Source: Candidatus Aminicenantota bacterium (lineage in GTDB: Bacteria; Acidobacteriota; Aminicenantia; Aminicenantales; Aminicenantaceae). From it: a stretch of 8,649 nt of DNA. The stretch lies in the NCBI GenBank assembly GCA_030614645.1, contig JAUWTR010000040.1, positions 1 through 8,649 of the forward strand, read 5' to 3'. A model generated the notes under the pieces. That model saw only the letters and a list, made by a program, of their open reading frames with translations. It did no database searches and was not told the DNA's origin. Positions 1 through 7,804 of this stretch are shown piece after piece (position 1 is the stretch's first letter; the number at the start of each line of letters is the position of its first letter). The position numbers and the translations under genes were made by a program.

Positions 1-546
1 AAATGTAAGCATCCTGACCTCGGGGAAATATGGATCGGCGGCACCCGAAAAAAGCACATGAGCAGAACTCCCCCTGCCCGGTACATTAAAATGGAAGCAG
101 AGAAAAACGCCCTTTTTGTTATGTACTGCGCCAGCCAGTTCCCTAAAGTGGAAATAGAAGAGACTGCCATTACCCCGGCAACAGACGAACTTTACTGGGT
201 GAAAGTGGCTGTAAAAAATGACAGGGTCTACCCTACAGCTTCAGACCGAGCTCTGAAACTTAAGCGGGCCGTAAAGGATAAGATCACAGTCAGTTCTTCA
301 AAAAACATAACTATTATTAATGCTCCAAAAGGCCAAGTGAAAACTGAACTAGCAAACAGCCGGGCCGTAATAGAAATAGTAACTGAAAAAGGTGCGGAAT
401 TTAGGCTTAAAGGTAAACAAACTCTCAGATTCTGTGTCTTAGTAAAACTTAATGGCTCCAGCGGATGGGTTGAATTTAAGGTGAAATCCCAGCACGGAGG
501 AAAAACCCAGAAACGAGTTGAGATAAAAGCAAATAGTTCAGGTTAA
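1..546 (+). CDS. M14-family zinc carboxypeptidase-like metallopeptidase, C-terminal part (5' end outside window)
   Basis: The frame is open from the first base, so the gene starts to the left; an ATG at 58 is internal and should not be taken as the start. About 181 residues are visible. The opening stretch, with HPDLGEIWIGG at residues 4-14, then SRTPP and a helix containing EKNALFVMY, resembles the end of the catalytic domain in M14 (zinc carboxypeptidase) proteins, where HPxLGEVEIGG followed by an asparagine/proline-rich turn is common. The zinc ligands and catalytic glutamate lie upstream and cannot be checked. Residues from about 48 onward look like a beta-rich C-terminal domain (alternating hydrophobic strands, many Lys/Val/Thr). 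The likely role is removal of residues from peptides, probably outside the cytoplasm, but no signal peptide can be seen here. The stop codon overlaps that of the convergent membrane-protein gene. The family call rests on recalled motif similarity only. Confidence 0.7.
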   Translation, partial: KCKHPDLGEIWIGGTRKKHMSRTPPARYIKMEAEKNALFVMYCASQFPKVEIEETAITPATDELYWVKVAVKNDRVYPTASDRALKLKRAVKDKITVSSSKNITIINAPKGQVKTELANSRAVIEIVTEKGAEFRLKGKQTLRFCVLVKLNGSSGWVEFKVKSQHGGKTQKRVEIKANSSG

Positions 547-1187
547 GAGGGCTTTTGGTTTGATTTTTGTTCCTTTACCAACAAAAGAGGAAATACAATA
601 TCGCTCAGGCAGCAAGGTGCCCAGACCGCAAGGAATAAAAATGCAAATACGATAATATAAGACCAGCCGTTTAAAGCCCCCTCCACGGCCATTAAAATAT
701 GGAATAACGATGCCCAAGTGCTGAGCAGAACATGACCACTGTGAGGAAATTTAGTGGCCGGCCAGAAATAGGCAATTGCTACTCCAATAGCAGCCAAAGG
801 ATTTACAAGCCACCACTTTTCGATAAAACCGAGGTGAATTCCTCGATTCGGCATTTTCAGTAAAATTTCCCCTAAATAAGGGATAACCGAATCGCTGATA
901 GTAGCAATCCCGATCGAACCAATGTAACCGATCAATAACAGAACCAAAAAGTTGCATTTTCCTTTAAAACATTTTTTGCTAACCTGCTTGCATTGATGGA
1001 GCTTATAAATAGAGGCCGTAACAAGGGCACTTAAAAGCACATGGGCTGGATGAAGGATGAAAAAAATTTTATGCGATAAATCCTTCGGTATTGTCTGAAA
1101 AACCAGCATAACGCCTATCCCGGTCATGGCGCCAAAAATGGTAAAGGGAGCATGATTTTTTAATTCATTAGAAATCTGTTTGAACAT
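543..1187 (-). CDS. Six-helix integral membrane protein of unknown function with an internal 3+3 duplication
   Basis: I do not recognise the family. The 214-residue product is very hydrophobic, with probable membrane segments near residues 14-33, 41-61, 79-101, 125-142, 150-170 and 176-204, and a Lys/Cys-rich loop at 65-79. The two halves match each other: GIGV (23-26) with AIGV (133-136), HPAHVLLS (46-53) with HSGHVLLS (149-156), and ISDSVIPYL (97-105) with LSDIVFPLL (194-202). This indicates an ancient duplication of a three-helix unit. The paired HxxH motifs could bind a metal or cofactor in the membrane, which is inference. It is the last gene of the guaA-dnaE unit, starting 9 nt after the dnaE stop. 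AAAGG lies six bases before the ATG and supports this start. Its stop overlaps the peptidase stop of the opposite strand. A transporter or a small membrane redox or sensing protein are possibilities; nothing here decides between them. Confidence 0.85.
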   Translation of the reverse strand: MFKQISNELKNHAPFTIFGAMTGIGVMLVFQTIPKDLSHKIFFILHPAHVLLSALVTASIYKLHQCKQVSKKCFKGKCNFLVLLLIGYIGSIGIATISDSVIPYLGEILLKMPNRGIHLGFIEKWWLVNPLAAIGVAIAYFWPATKFPHSGHVLLSTWASLFHILMAVEGALNGWSYIIVFAFLFLAVWAPCCLSDIVFPLLLVKEQKSNQKPS

Positions 1188-1196
1188 TTTATACCT
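1188..1196 (-). promoter_or_regulatory. Short dnaE-to-membrane-protein spacer carrying a ribosome binding site
   Basis: The nine-base gap between the dnaE stop and the next ATG, with AAAGG overlapping it (minus strand, AAAGG then TATAAA then ATG). This spacing suits a Shine-Dalgarno and supports co-translation from one message, unlike the genes at the head of transcripts. Confidence 0.5.
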
Positions 1197-4100
1197 TTAA
1201 TATTGAATTATAACCGCATTATCTCCTAAAAGGTCCTCAAGTCGCTCTATCATTTCCTGGGCACACTTGACTCCCTGAATATCCACAGACTGAAGCAATA
1301 CTTTAAGTGCATCCTTTGTCTCCAGCTCTAATAATACCGGGCATTCGCCCTCAAACTCCATCAGTAGGGCCTTGATCTCGTCAAAAACAGAGTGTTCAAG
1401 AGCAGGCAGGTTGACCCGCAGGATCAATTTCTTGGCCATCTTTTGGAAAGCATCTTCCAGAGGCATGATCTGTAATAACTGAACCCTTGTGCTTCCTCCG
1501 TTACTCTGGACTGAAGCCTTGACCCACACCAGCAGTTCTTTCTGGATAGCTTCATAATATTTTCCATAGCTTTCAGGAAATGCGACGATCTCTATACGGC
1601 TGTCCATATCCTCAAGGACAAAAGTAGCCATCCTGTCTCCTTTTCTGGTCTTAAGGGGTTTCACAGAAGAAATTATCCCGGCAAGTTGAATCTCGGTATG
1701 CGAATTTAAATTTTCGTGAAGCTGACTTATGGAATGAGTTATCAGTCCTCTGAGTTTCTTTTTGTACTGCTGTAGAGGATGCCCGGTAATGTAAAAACCA
1801 AGCGCTTCTTTTTCATAAGCTAAATATTTCAATCTCTCCCACTCCTCCATCTCTTTTACTGCTTCTGGAATCGGAGGAGGCTCCATCTGGCTGCTCCCAA
1901 AAAGAAGCGTCTGATTTGATGATTTCATCTCATCAAAATTATGAGCATATTTTATTAGATCATCAACAAGCTGATACAGCTGGGACCGTTTCCATCCCAT
2001 AGAATCAAAAGCTCCGGATTTTATCAGACTTTCAATAACCTTCCGGTTAAATACTCTTGGCCCGACATGTTTGCAGATATCAAATGGAGAACTAAACTCT
2101 CCTTCCTGCTCCCTGGCCTCAAGGATCTCGCGCACAGCGCCTTCTCCGATATTTTTTACCGCAGCCAATCCGAAACAGATATCCCCATCTTTAACACAAA
2201 AGTTTATGTCGCTTTTATTGATATCCGGGGGAAGAACCTTGATTTCCATATCTTTACATTCATTAATGTATTTGATTACCTGCGAAGTAGCACCTTTATC
2301 CGCTTCAGATGTCAAAAGAGCCGCCAGGAAATAAACCGGGTGATAGGCCTTGAGATAAGCAGTCTGATAAGCAAGATAAGCATAGGCCGCGCTGTGAGAT
2401 TTATTGAAACCATATCCGGCAAAATAATTGATCTGCTCGAATATCTTATTAGCTTTGGACTGGCTGATGCCTCGCTCTTTGGCTCCCTGCACAAACCGTT
2501 TTTTCTGGGCTTTCATCACCGAAGTTTTTTTCTTTCCCATAGCGTTACGCAGCAGATCAGCCTCCGCCATGGAAAATCCAGCAATATCTGTCGCGATCCG
2601 CATCACCTGCTCCTGATATACGATCAGTCCCTTTGTTTCTTTCAGGATCGGTTCCAACTCTGGGAATTCATACTCTATTAGGTCAGGATTATTCTTGCAT
2701 TTAATAAAATCTTCTGTCATCCCACTCTGTAAGGGGCCGGGACGGTAAAGCGCATTTAAAGCGATGAGGTCACGAAAATTTGTCGGCTTGACCCGTCTAA
2801 GCAGGTCTTTCATGCCTGAACTTTCAAACTGGAAAACACCGCCTGTATTTCCGGCCTGAAAAACCTGAAAAGTCTTTTCATCATCTAGAGGAATATTCTT
2901 CAAGTTGATCTTTTCCTCTTTAGCCTCCGCAACCAGATCAATAGTGTCTTGGATAACCGTCAGGTTTCTCAATCCGAGGATATCCATCTTCAGAAGGCCA
3001 ATAGACTCTACGTCTTGCATGGGGAATTGAGTTGTGATCTCATCTTTTGCTGACTTGTAGAGCGGGACAAATTCAACCAGCGGCTTGGGAGCGATCACAA
3101 CTCCTGCCGCATGAATTGAGGGGTGCCGGACATGGCCTTCCAGTTTCTCAGCCACTAAAAGCAAACGTTCAACAAAGGCTTCCTTTTTCCTGAGAGCTTT
3201 TAACTGCGGTATTTTTTTAGAAGCAACAGCGATCGACGAATCCTCCCCTATAGAAGGAATCATTTTTGCTATTTTATCAACTTGAGACAAAGGGACATCC
3301 AGAGCCCGGCCTACATCCCTTATTGCTTGACGCGCTGCCATAGTCCCGAAAGTAATGATCTGGCAGACATTTTCCCTGCCGTATTTTGAAGTGACATATG
3401 AAATGATCTCATCCCTACGTCTTCCGCAGAAATCAATATCTATATCCGGCAGACTAATCCGCTCCGGATTTAAAAATCTTTCAAACAGAAGGTCATACTC
3501 AAGTGGATCGATTTCAGTGATTCCTAAACTGAAGGCTAGGAGACTACCTGCTGCAGAACCTCTGCCCGGACCGATAGGTATATTTTTTAATTTTGCCTCC
3601 CGGATCAAATCCCAGACGACCAGGAAATACCCTTCAAATCCCATTTCTTCCACAAGCTGTATTTCCTTTTCCAGCCTGCTTTCATATTCCTCAAAGCCGG
3701 AGAGTTCTCCTTTTTCTATCAGGTTGTGCAAGGACTTCATCCTTTCTTTAAATCCATCCCTGGCTGTTTTTTCAAAAAATTCATTTAATGAAAATCCCTG
3801 TGGAGGATCAAAATGAGGCAAATGATATCCTGATGAAGAAAGCTCAAAATCACACTTGTCAGCGATCTTTACTGTATTCTCTATCGCATCCGGACAGACC
3901 TTAAAAAGCTTCATCATCTCAGCGGCTGATTTAAAATAGAATTCCTGGGTGCCGAACCGTATCCGGTCCTTATCAGTTACTTTCTTATTTGTCTGTATAC
4001 AAAGGAGAATATCATGGCTTTCTGCATCATCTTTATTCAGATAATGAACATCATTAGTAGCTACCAAGGGCAAATCGAGTTTTCTTGCCAGTTTGATCAA

Positions 4101-4679
4101 TAAAGGGTTAATCTTCTTTTGCTCCTCAAGGCCATGGTCCTGGACTTCAATATAAAAATCTCCTTCAGAGAAAATGGACATATATTCCCGGGCTGCTTCC
4201 TCGGCCTTGTCTTCATGCCCCAGGTTCAAGCAATAACTGACCTCACCTTTCAAGCAAGCTGATAAGGCCACCAAACCTTCACTGTACTGAGACAGAAGTT
4301 CTTTATCTATTCTAGGTTTATAGTAAAAACCCTCAAGATATGATTTTGTGATCAAATGACAGAGATTCTTATAACCGACTTCATTTTTGACCAATAAAAC
4401 AAGGTGAAAATGGTTTTGCCCCTTAAGGTCCGGCTTTTTATGTATACGGCTTCCAGGCGCTACATAACATTCACATCCCAGTATTGGTTTGATACCTTTT
4501 TTTCTTGCCTGTTGGGAAAAGTTTATAGCTCCAAAAATATTGCCATGATCTGTAAGAGCTACAGCCGGCATTCCCTGTTGAGAGGCCGCTTCTAAAAGCC
4601 CGGCGATTTTAACAGACCCATCCAGGATGCTATACTCTGAATGAACATGCAGATGTATAAAATTTGATCTCATTCCCAT
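1197..4679 (-). CDS. dnaE: DNA polymerase III subunit alpha
   Basis: Replicative C-family DNA polymerase, 1160 residues, full length for DnaE1. The N-terminal PHP domain begins HLHVHSEYS (9-17) and retains ALTDHGN and NDVHY (Asp210, His212). In E. coli the latter His is replaced, so this PHP domain may still bind metals. The polymerase core carries PDIDIDF with catalytic Asp412 and Asp414 and the third Asp566 in LLKMDILGLR. RHPSIHAAGVVI, RPGPL and GYGFNKSHSAAYA are all present. A helix-hairpin-helix region lies near 875-900, a clamp-binding motif QTLLF at 923-927, an OB fold at about 995-1075, and a short C-terminal domain follows. No intein or frameshift interrupts it. It overlaps guaA: the chosen ATG at 4679 has GGGGA seven bases upstream. 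A second ATG two codons on (4673) would give a classic ATGA overlap and cannot be excluded. Acts in the cytoplasm within the Pol III holoenzyme. Confidence 0.97.
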   Translation of the reverse strand: MGMRSNFIHLHVHSEYSILDGSVKIAGLLEAASQQGMPAVALTDHGNIFGAINFSQQARKKGIKPILGCECYVAPGSRIHKKPDLKGQNHFHLVLLVKNEVGYKNLCHLITKSYLEGFYYKPRIDKELLSQYSEGLVALSACLKGEVSYCLNLGHEDKAEEAAREYMSIFSEGDFYIEVQDHGLEEQKKINPLLIKLARKLDLPLVATNDVHYLNKDDAESHDILLCIQTNKKVTDKDRIRFGTQEFYFKSAAEMMKLFKVCPDAIENTVKIADKCDFELSSSGYHLPHFDPPQGFSLNEFFEKTARDGFKERMKSLHNLIEKGELSGFEEYESRLEKEIQLVEEMGFEGYFLVVWDLIREAKLKNIPIGPGRGSAAGSLLAFSLGITEIDPLEYDLLFERFLNPERISLPDIDIDFCGRRRDEIISYVTSKYGRENVCQIITFGTMAARQAIRDVGRALDVPLSQVDKIAKMIPSIGEDSSIAVASKKIPQLKALRKKEAFVERLLLVAEKLEGHVRHPSIHAAGVVIAPKPLVEFVPLYKSAKDEITTQFPMQDVESIGLLKMDILGLRNLTVIQDTIDLVAEAKEEKINLKNIPLDDEKTFQVFQAGNTGGVFQFESSGMKDLLRRVKPTNFRDLIALNALYRPGPLQSGMTEDFIKCKNNPDLIEYEFPELEPILKETKGLIVYQEQVMRIATDIAGFSMAEADLLRNAMGKKKTSVMKAQKKRFVQGAKERGISQSKANKIFEQINYFAGYGFNKSHSAAYAYLAYQTAYLKAYHPVYFLAALLTSEADKGATSQVIKYINECKDMEIKVLPPDINKSDINFCVKDGDICFGLAAVKNIGEGAVREILEAREQEGEFSSPFDICKHVGPRVFNRKVIESLIKSGAFDSMGWKRSQLYQLVDDLIKYAHNFDEMKSSNQTLLFGSSQMEPPPIPEAVKEMEEWERLKYLAYEKEALGFYITGHPLQQYKKKLRGLITHSISQLHENLNSHTEIQLAGIISSVKPLKTRKGDRMATFVLEDMDSRIEIVAFPESYGKYYEAIQKELLVWVKASVQSNGGSTRVQLLQIMPLEDAFQKMAKKLILRVNLPALEHSVFDEIKALLMEFEGECPVLLELETKDALKVLLQSVDIQGVKCAQEMIERLEDLLGDNAVIIQY

Positions 4680-6202
4680 TCAATCGTCCCCGGAGGCTTG
4701 GATGTTACATCATAAACCACCCTGTTTACTCCATCCACCTCATTTACAATACGGCTGGATATCTGGGATAACACTTTAGAATCAGCTGGAAACCAGTTTG
4801 CTGTCATACCATCAATGCTCTGAACAAGACGTATTACTACGACCCGCTGATAAGTCCTTTTATCTCCCATAACACCAACAGAACGTACTGGGAGCAAAAC
4901 AGCAAAAGCCTGCCATAAGTCTTGGTATATTCCGGCAGCTCTTATCTCCTGAAGAATGATATCATCCGCATCCCTGATTATCCTAAGCCGCTCTCTGGTA
5001 ACTTCACCTACAATGCGAACAGCAAGCCCCGGTCCCGGAAAAGGATGCTGAAATATAAAATCTTTATCCACCCCAAGCTCCAATCCAAGAGCTCTAACTT
5101 CATCCTTAAACAGTTCCCTTAGAGGTTCAACCAGCCTGAACTTCAATCCTTCAGGCAAGCCTCCCACATTATGATGAGATTTAATGCTGGAAGAAGGCCC
5201 TTTGACCGGATTGCTCTCAATTACATCAGGGTATATCGTCCCCTGGGCTAAAAATTCAGCCCCTCCCAATTTTTCCGCCTCTTTTTCAAATATATGGATA
5301 AATTCCCTGCCAATTATCTTTCTTTTTTGCTCAGGTGAAGTGACCTTGTCTATTTTCTGAAGAAATAGAGCAGAAGCATTAACACCGACCACATTAAGGG
5401 CAAATTTTTTTCGGAATTTTTCCATTAACTGTTGATACTGCCCTTTTCTTAAAAGCCCGTTGTCAACAAATATACAGACCAAGTTATTCTTGATCGCATT
5501 GTGGATGATCATAGAAGCAACCAGGGAATCCACTCCTCCGCTTAAGCCGCAAATAACTTTTTTATCCCCGACCAGGTTGCTAATCTCCTTGACCTTCCTC
5601 TCAATAAACGAACCCATACTCCAATCCGCTTTTAACGCAGCCACCTTAAAAAGGAAATTGGATATTACTTTTAGTCCCTCTTTACTGTGAATGACCTCTG
5701 GATGGAATTGAACTCCAAAACATTTTTCCTTCCGGTTTTCGATAACTGCTGTTTTGCAATTTGCTGTCTCCCCTGAAATGACGAATCCGGGAGGAATTTC
5801 CTCCACTCTGTCTCCGTGGCTCATCCAGACCTGTCCGCTGCGGCTTAGTCCAGCAAGCAGGACAGATGAATCCTTCACCTCAAGAGAAGCAAATCCATAT
5901 TCTCTTTTTTGAGATGGAGAAACCCGGCCTCCCAGAAGATGAGCCATTAGCTGCAACCCATAGCATATGCCAAGAACAGGAACATCCATTTGAAAAATTT
6001 CTTTAGAAAGAAGCAAGGCATCCTTGTCATAGACACTTCTGGGGCCTCCTGACAAAATAATAGCTGCAGGCTTTTCCTTTTTTATATAGGGAACGGGGGT
6101 TGTATAGGGAATTATTTCCGAGTAGACTCCAAATTCCCGGACCTTTCGGGCGATAAGTTGGGTGTATTGGGAGCCTAAATCAAATATTAAAACCTTAGTC
6201 AT
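4670..6202 (-). CDS. guaA: GMP synthase (glutamine-hydrolysing)
   Basis: Converts XMP to GMP with ATP and glutamine, the last step of de novo guanine nucleotide synthesis, in the cytoplasm. The 510 residues match the usual single-chain length. The N-terminal class I glutamine amidotransferase domain (about 1-190) has the GGPRSVY oxyanion region, nucleophile Cys80 in LGICYGLQL, and His167/Glu169 in FHPEV. The ATP pyrophosphatase domain follows, with the P-loop SGGVDS at 221-226 and the substrate-binding SHHNVGGLP stretch. The C-terminal dimerisation domain has HPFPGPGLAVR and ends with the hallmark KPPGTIEWE. It is the first gene of a leftward unit, its 3' end overlapping the dnaE start by 10 nt. 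No Shine-Dalgarno is visible. A -10-like TAAAAT lies only six bases before the ATG, so the message is probably leaderless. The start gives the canonical VLIFDLGSQYTQLIAR N-terminus. Confidence 0.98.
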   Translation of the reverse strand: MTKVLIFDLGSQYTQLIARKVREFGVYSEIIPYTTPVPYIKKEKPAAIILSGGPRSVYDKDALLLSKEIFQMDVPVLGICYGLQLMAHLLGGRVSPSQKREYGFASLEVKDSSVLLAGLSRSGQVWMSHGDRVEEIPPGFVISGETANCKTAVIENRKEKCFGVQFHPEVIHSKEGLKVISNFLFKVAALKADWSMGSFIERKVKEISNLVGDKKVICGLSGGVDSLVASMIIHNAIKNNLVCIFVDNGLLRKGQYQQLMEKFRKKFALNVVGVNASALFLQKIDKVTSPEQKRKIIGREFIHIFEKEAEKLGGAEFLAQGTIYPDVIESNPVKGPSSSIKSHHNVGGLPEGLKFRLVEPLRELFKDEVRALGLELGVDKDFIFQHPFPGPGLAVRIVGEVTRERLRIIRDADDIILQEIRAAGIYQDLWQAFAVLLPVRSVGVMGDKRTYQRVVVIRLVQSIDGMTANWFPADSKVLSQISSRIVNEVDGVNRVVYDVTSKPPGTIEWE

Positions 6203-6208
6203 GTAAAG

Positions 6209-6237
6209 ATTTTATCAGAGGGATATATGAAAGTAAA
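6209..6237 (-). promoter_or_regulatory. sigma70-like promoter of guaA-dnaE-membrane protein unit
   Basis: On the minus strand, TTTACT (6237-6232) is a 4/6 match to the -35 box. A 17-bp spacer separates it from TAAAAT (6214-6209), a 5/6 match to the -10 box. Only six bases lie between the -10 and the guaA ATG, so transcription would begin at or next to the start codon. The prediction is by consensus match only. Confidence 0.5.
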
Positions 6238-6267
6238 ATAAAATTCTGGTGTGGCTCGAATTTCATC

Positions 6268-6290
6268 TCGGCTCGCCTTAAAGGTGAAAA
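6268..6290 (+). repeat. Second, partial copy of the junction repeat upstream of apgM
   Basis: TCGGCTCGCCTTAAAGGT followed by GAAAA matches TCGGCTCGCCTGAAAGGT followed by AAAAA at 7713-7735, with one substitution and a one-base difference in the A-rich tail. A shared G(G/A)TGTGG also lies upstream in both copies (6248-6254 and 7701-7707), at different distances. Only this part of the larger element is present here, between the divergent promoters. Confidence 0.6.
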
Positions 6291-6300
6291 ATAAGGAAGA

Positions 6301-6329
6301 TTGACTTCAATGCTGGGATTCTCTATATT
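6301..6329 (+). promoter_or_regulatory. sigma70-like promoter of apgM
   Basis: TTGACT (6301-6306, 5/6) and TATATT (6324-6329, 5/6) are separated by exactly 17 bp. The expected start is about 6336, three bases before the apgM ATG. It faces away from the guaA promoter, with the short repeat at 6268-6290 lying between the two. Confidence 0.6.
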
Positions 6330-6338
6330 TGATATGTT

Positions 6339-7541
6339 ATGTCACATACAAAATTAATCTCGGAATTAAGTCTGGAAACAGATTCAAAAATAGTGCTTTT
6401 GGTCTTAGACGGCCTGGGAGGCCTGCCAATAAACGGGAAAACACCTCTGGAAACGGCTGCTGCTCCTAATCTCAATAAGCTGGCCACCCAAGGGGTATGC
6501 GGCTTAACAGACCCTGTATTCCGGGGAATAACTCCTGGGAGCGGGCCCGCCCATCTCTCACTTTTCGGATATGACCCGATCCAGTATCAGCTGGGGAGAG
6601 GTGTTCTGGAAGCCCTGGGAGTCGATGTAGAAGTTGGAGAAAGCGATCTGGTTGCAAGGGGAAATTTTGCTACCCTGAAAAATGGCCTCATTATCGACCG
6701 CAGAGCCGGGCGTATCCCGACCAGCGAAAATGAACGACTTTGCCTCACTCTCAATGACAAAATCCAACCCATTGAAGGCACTCAAATCTCCTTTTATCCG
6801 GGCAGGGAGCACCGCTTTGTGGTTAAATTCAGTAAAGACGGACTCTCAGACGCCCTCTCAGATGCAGACCCGCAACAGGAAAACAAGCCGAGGGCCTACA
6901 CATCACCCCTTTCTCCAGAAGCAAATAACACGGCAAAACTCGTGAATACTTTCCTTGATGAAGCTACTAATATCTTAAAGGGCAATCCCAAAGCCAATGC
7001 TGTTCTCTTGCGGGGATTTGCAAAATATCCTGAACTTCCGGCTATGGATACTCTTTATAAATTGAAACCGGCAGCTATAGCTAATTACCCTATGTACAGG
7101 GGCTTGGCTAAACTCGCAGGCATGAATGTCCTGAATGTCGGAGCAAAAATTGAGGACCTTTTCAATACCCTGGAAGAATATTATGATAATTTCAATTTTT
7201 TCTATGTTCACGTAAAAAAGACCGATTCTGCCGGAGAAGACGGCAATTATGAAGCAAAAAAAGCAGCTATTGAAAAAACCGATTCCTTGATTCCCCGTAT
7301 TCTGGCTCTGAAGCCTGAAGTCCTGGTTGTTACCTCTGACCATTCCACTCCCTGTCTTATGAAATCACATTCCTGGCACCCAAATCCTTTTCTCATCTGG
7401 GGGCAGACCGCTCAGCCGGATACAGTCACCAGTTTTACAGAAAAGGGCTGCAGCTGCGGATACCTGGGCCGCTTCCCTGCTGTAGAGGCCATGCCGCTAA
7501 TGCTGGCCCATGCCGGAAAACTAAAAAAATACGGGGCCTGA
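6339..7541 (+). CDS. apgM: Cofactor-independent phosphoglycerate mutase, archaeal (ApgM) type
   Basis: Interconverts 3- and 2-phosphoglycerate in glycolysis/gluconeogenesis; an alkaline-phosphatase-superfamily metalloenzyme. The 400 residues fit the ApgM family (about 400), not the roughly 510-residue GpmI. Seen in sequence: LLVLDGLGG with metal-binding Asp24, GITPGSGPAHLSLFGYDP with probable nucleophile Ser68 and His72, HVKKTDSAGEDGN with His291 and Asp296, TSDHSTP with Asp334/His335, and SHSWHP with His344/His347 as further metal ligands. The assignment of individual catalytic roles is by analogy with the family. The gene is transcribed divergently from guaA and is followed by the structured non-coding gap. 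No Shine-Dalgarno precedes the ATG. A TTGACT/TATATT promoter pair ends nine bases before it, predicting a leader of about three bases. An ATG at 6334 is out of frame. Confidence 0.95.
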   Translation: MSHTKLISELSLETDSKIVLLVLDGLGGLPINGKTPLETAAAPNLNKLATQGVCGLTDPVFRGITPGSGPAHLSLFGYDPIQYQLGRGVLEALGVDVEVGESDLVARGNFATLKNGLIIDRRAGRIPTSENERLCLTLNDKIQPIEGTQISFYPGREHRFVVKFSKDGLSDALSDADPQQENKPRAYTSPLSPEANNTAKLVNTFLDEATNILKGNPKANAVLLRGFAKYPELPAMDTLYKLKPAAIANYPMYRGLAKLAGMNVLNVGAKIEDLFNTLEEYYDNFNFFYVHVKKTDSAGEDGNYEAKKAAIEKTDSLIPRILALKPEVLVVTSDHSTPCLMKSHSWHPNPFLIWGQTAQPDTVTSFTEKGCSCGYLGRFPAVEAMPLMLAHAGKLKKYGA

Positions 7542-7558
7542 AGGCCTTAAATAAAAAG

Positions 7559-7576
7559 TGGGAAGCCATTTTCCCA
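7559..7576. terminator. Small hairpin after apgM
   Basis: TGGGAA (7559-7564) pairs with TTCCCA (7571-7576) around a six-base loop. On the + strand an A-rich run follows, so it is a poor terminator for apgM. On the minus strand it is followed by CTTTTTATTT, so it could stop antisense transcription heading into apgM. Six base pairs is weak, and it may be chance. Confidence 0.25.
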
Positions 7577-7622
7577 AAGAAAAGCGGTAAAAAGAATCAG
7601 GTCAACTTGCCTGAATTATTCA

Positions 7623-7720
7623 CGAGTCAAGGTTGCCGCAGATACGAGGCGCAGGGGATGAAGCTGTGGTATTTCACTGCGAATCCGCTGCAACAAAGCA
7701 GATGTGGTAAGATCGGCTCG
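7623..7720 (+). repeat. 98-nt imperfect palindrome (hairpin)
   Basis: Outer CGAG (7623-7626) pairs with CTCG (7717-7720), extended by T.G and C-G. Then TTGCCGCA (7633-7640) pairs with TGTGGTAA (7703-7710), including two G.U. GCAGGGGAT (7651-7659) pairs with ATCCGCTGC (7683-7691) with one G-G mismatch. Apical GCTGTG pairs with CACTGC around loop GTATTT. The layout, with GCAGAT on both arms, resembles dispersed intergenic palindromes I recall from deltaproteobacterial genomes; that resemblance is unverified. Confidence 0.65.
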
Positions 7721-7735
7721 CCTGAAAGGTAAAAA
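7713..7735 (+). repeat. Junction repeat, copy within the large element
   Basis: Partner of the 6268-6290 copy. In the larger structure it covers the 3' strand of the 98-nt hairpin base, the CCTGAAAGG junction linker and the 5' strand of the following stem. The conserved part is therefore the junction, not an arbitrary slice. Confidence 0.6.
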
Positions 7736-7804
7736 GTGCCAATGATAAAATTAGGTATTGTTTTTTTTGAATAGGACATCGGCAATTTTTATGAATGATT
7801 CAGG

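Noticed and set aside
2067..2681. Open frame of 204 codons on the + strand, antisense to dnaE
   Set aside because: It lies entirely within the highly conserved dnaE polymerase core on the other strand, has no recognisable protein features, and is explained as a shadow frame.
3355..3816. Open frame of 153 codons on the + strand, antisense to dnaE
   Set aside because: Ser/Pro/Ile-rich low-quality translation directly opposite the dnaE catalytic-Asp region; a shadow frame.
6975..7343. Open frame of 122 codons on the minus strand, inside apgM
   Set aside because: Antisense to conserved ApgM sequence, with a Phe/Ile-rich translation lacking family features.
7740..7768. Eight-T run at 7761-7768 as an intrinsic terminator
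   Set aside because: The only hairpin directly before it is CAAT/ATTG (four pairs plus a wobble), too weak. The strong 98-nt hairpin ends 40 bases upstream. The run is better explained as the loop of the 7730-7791 stem.
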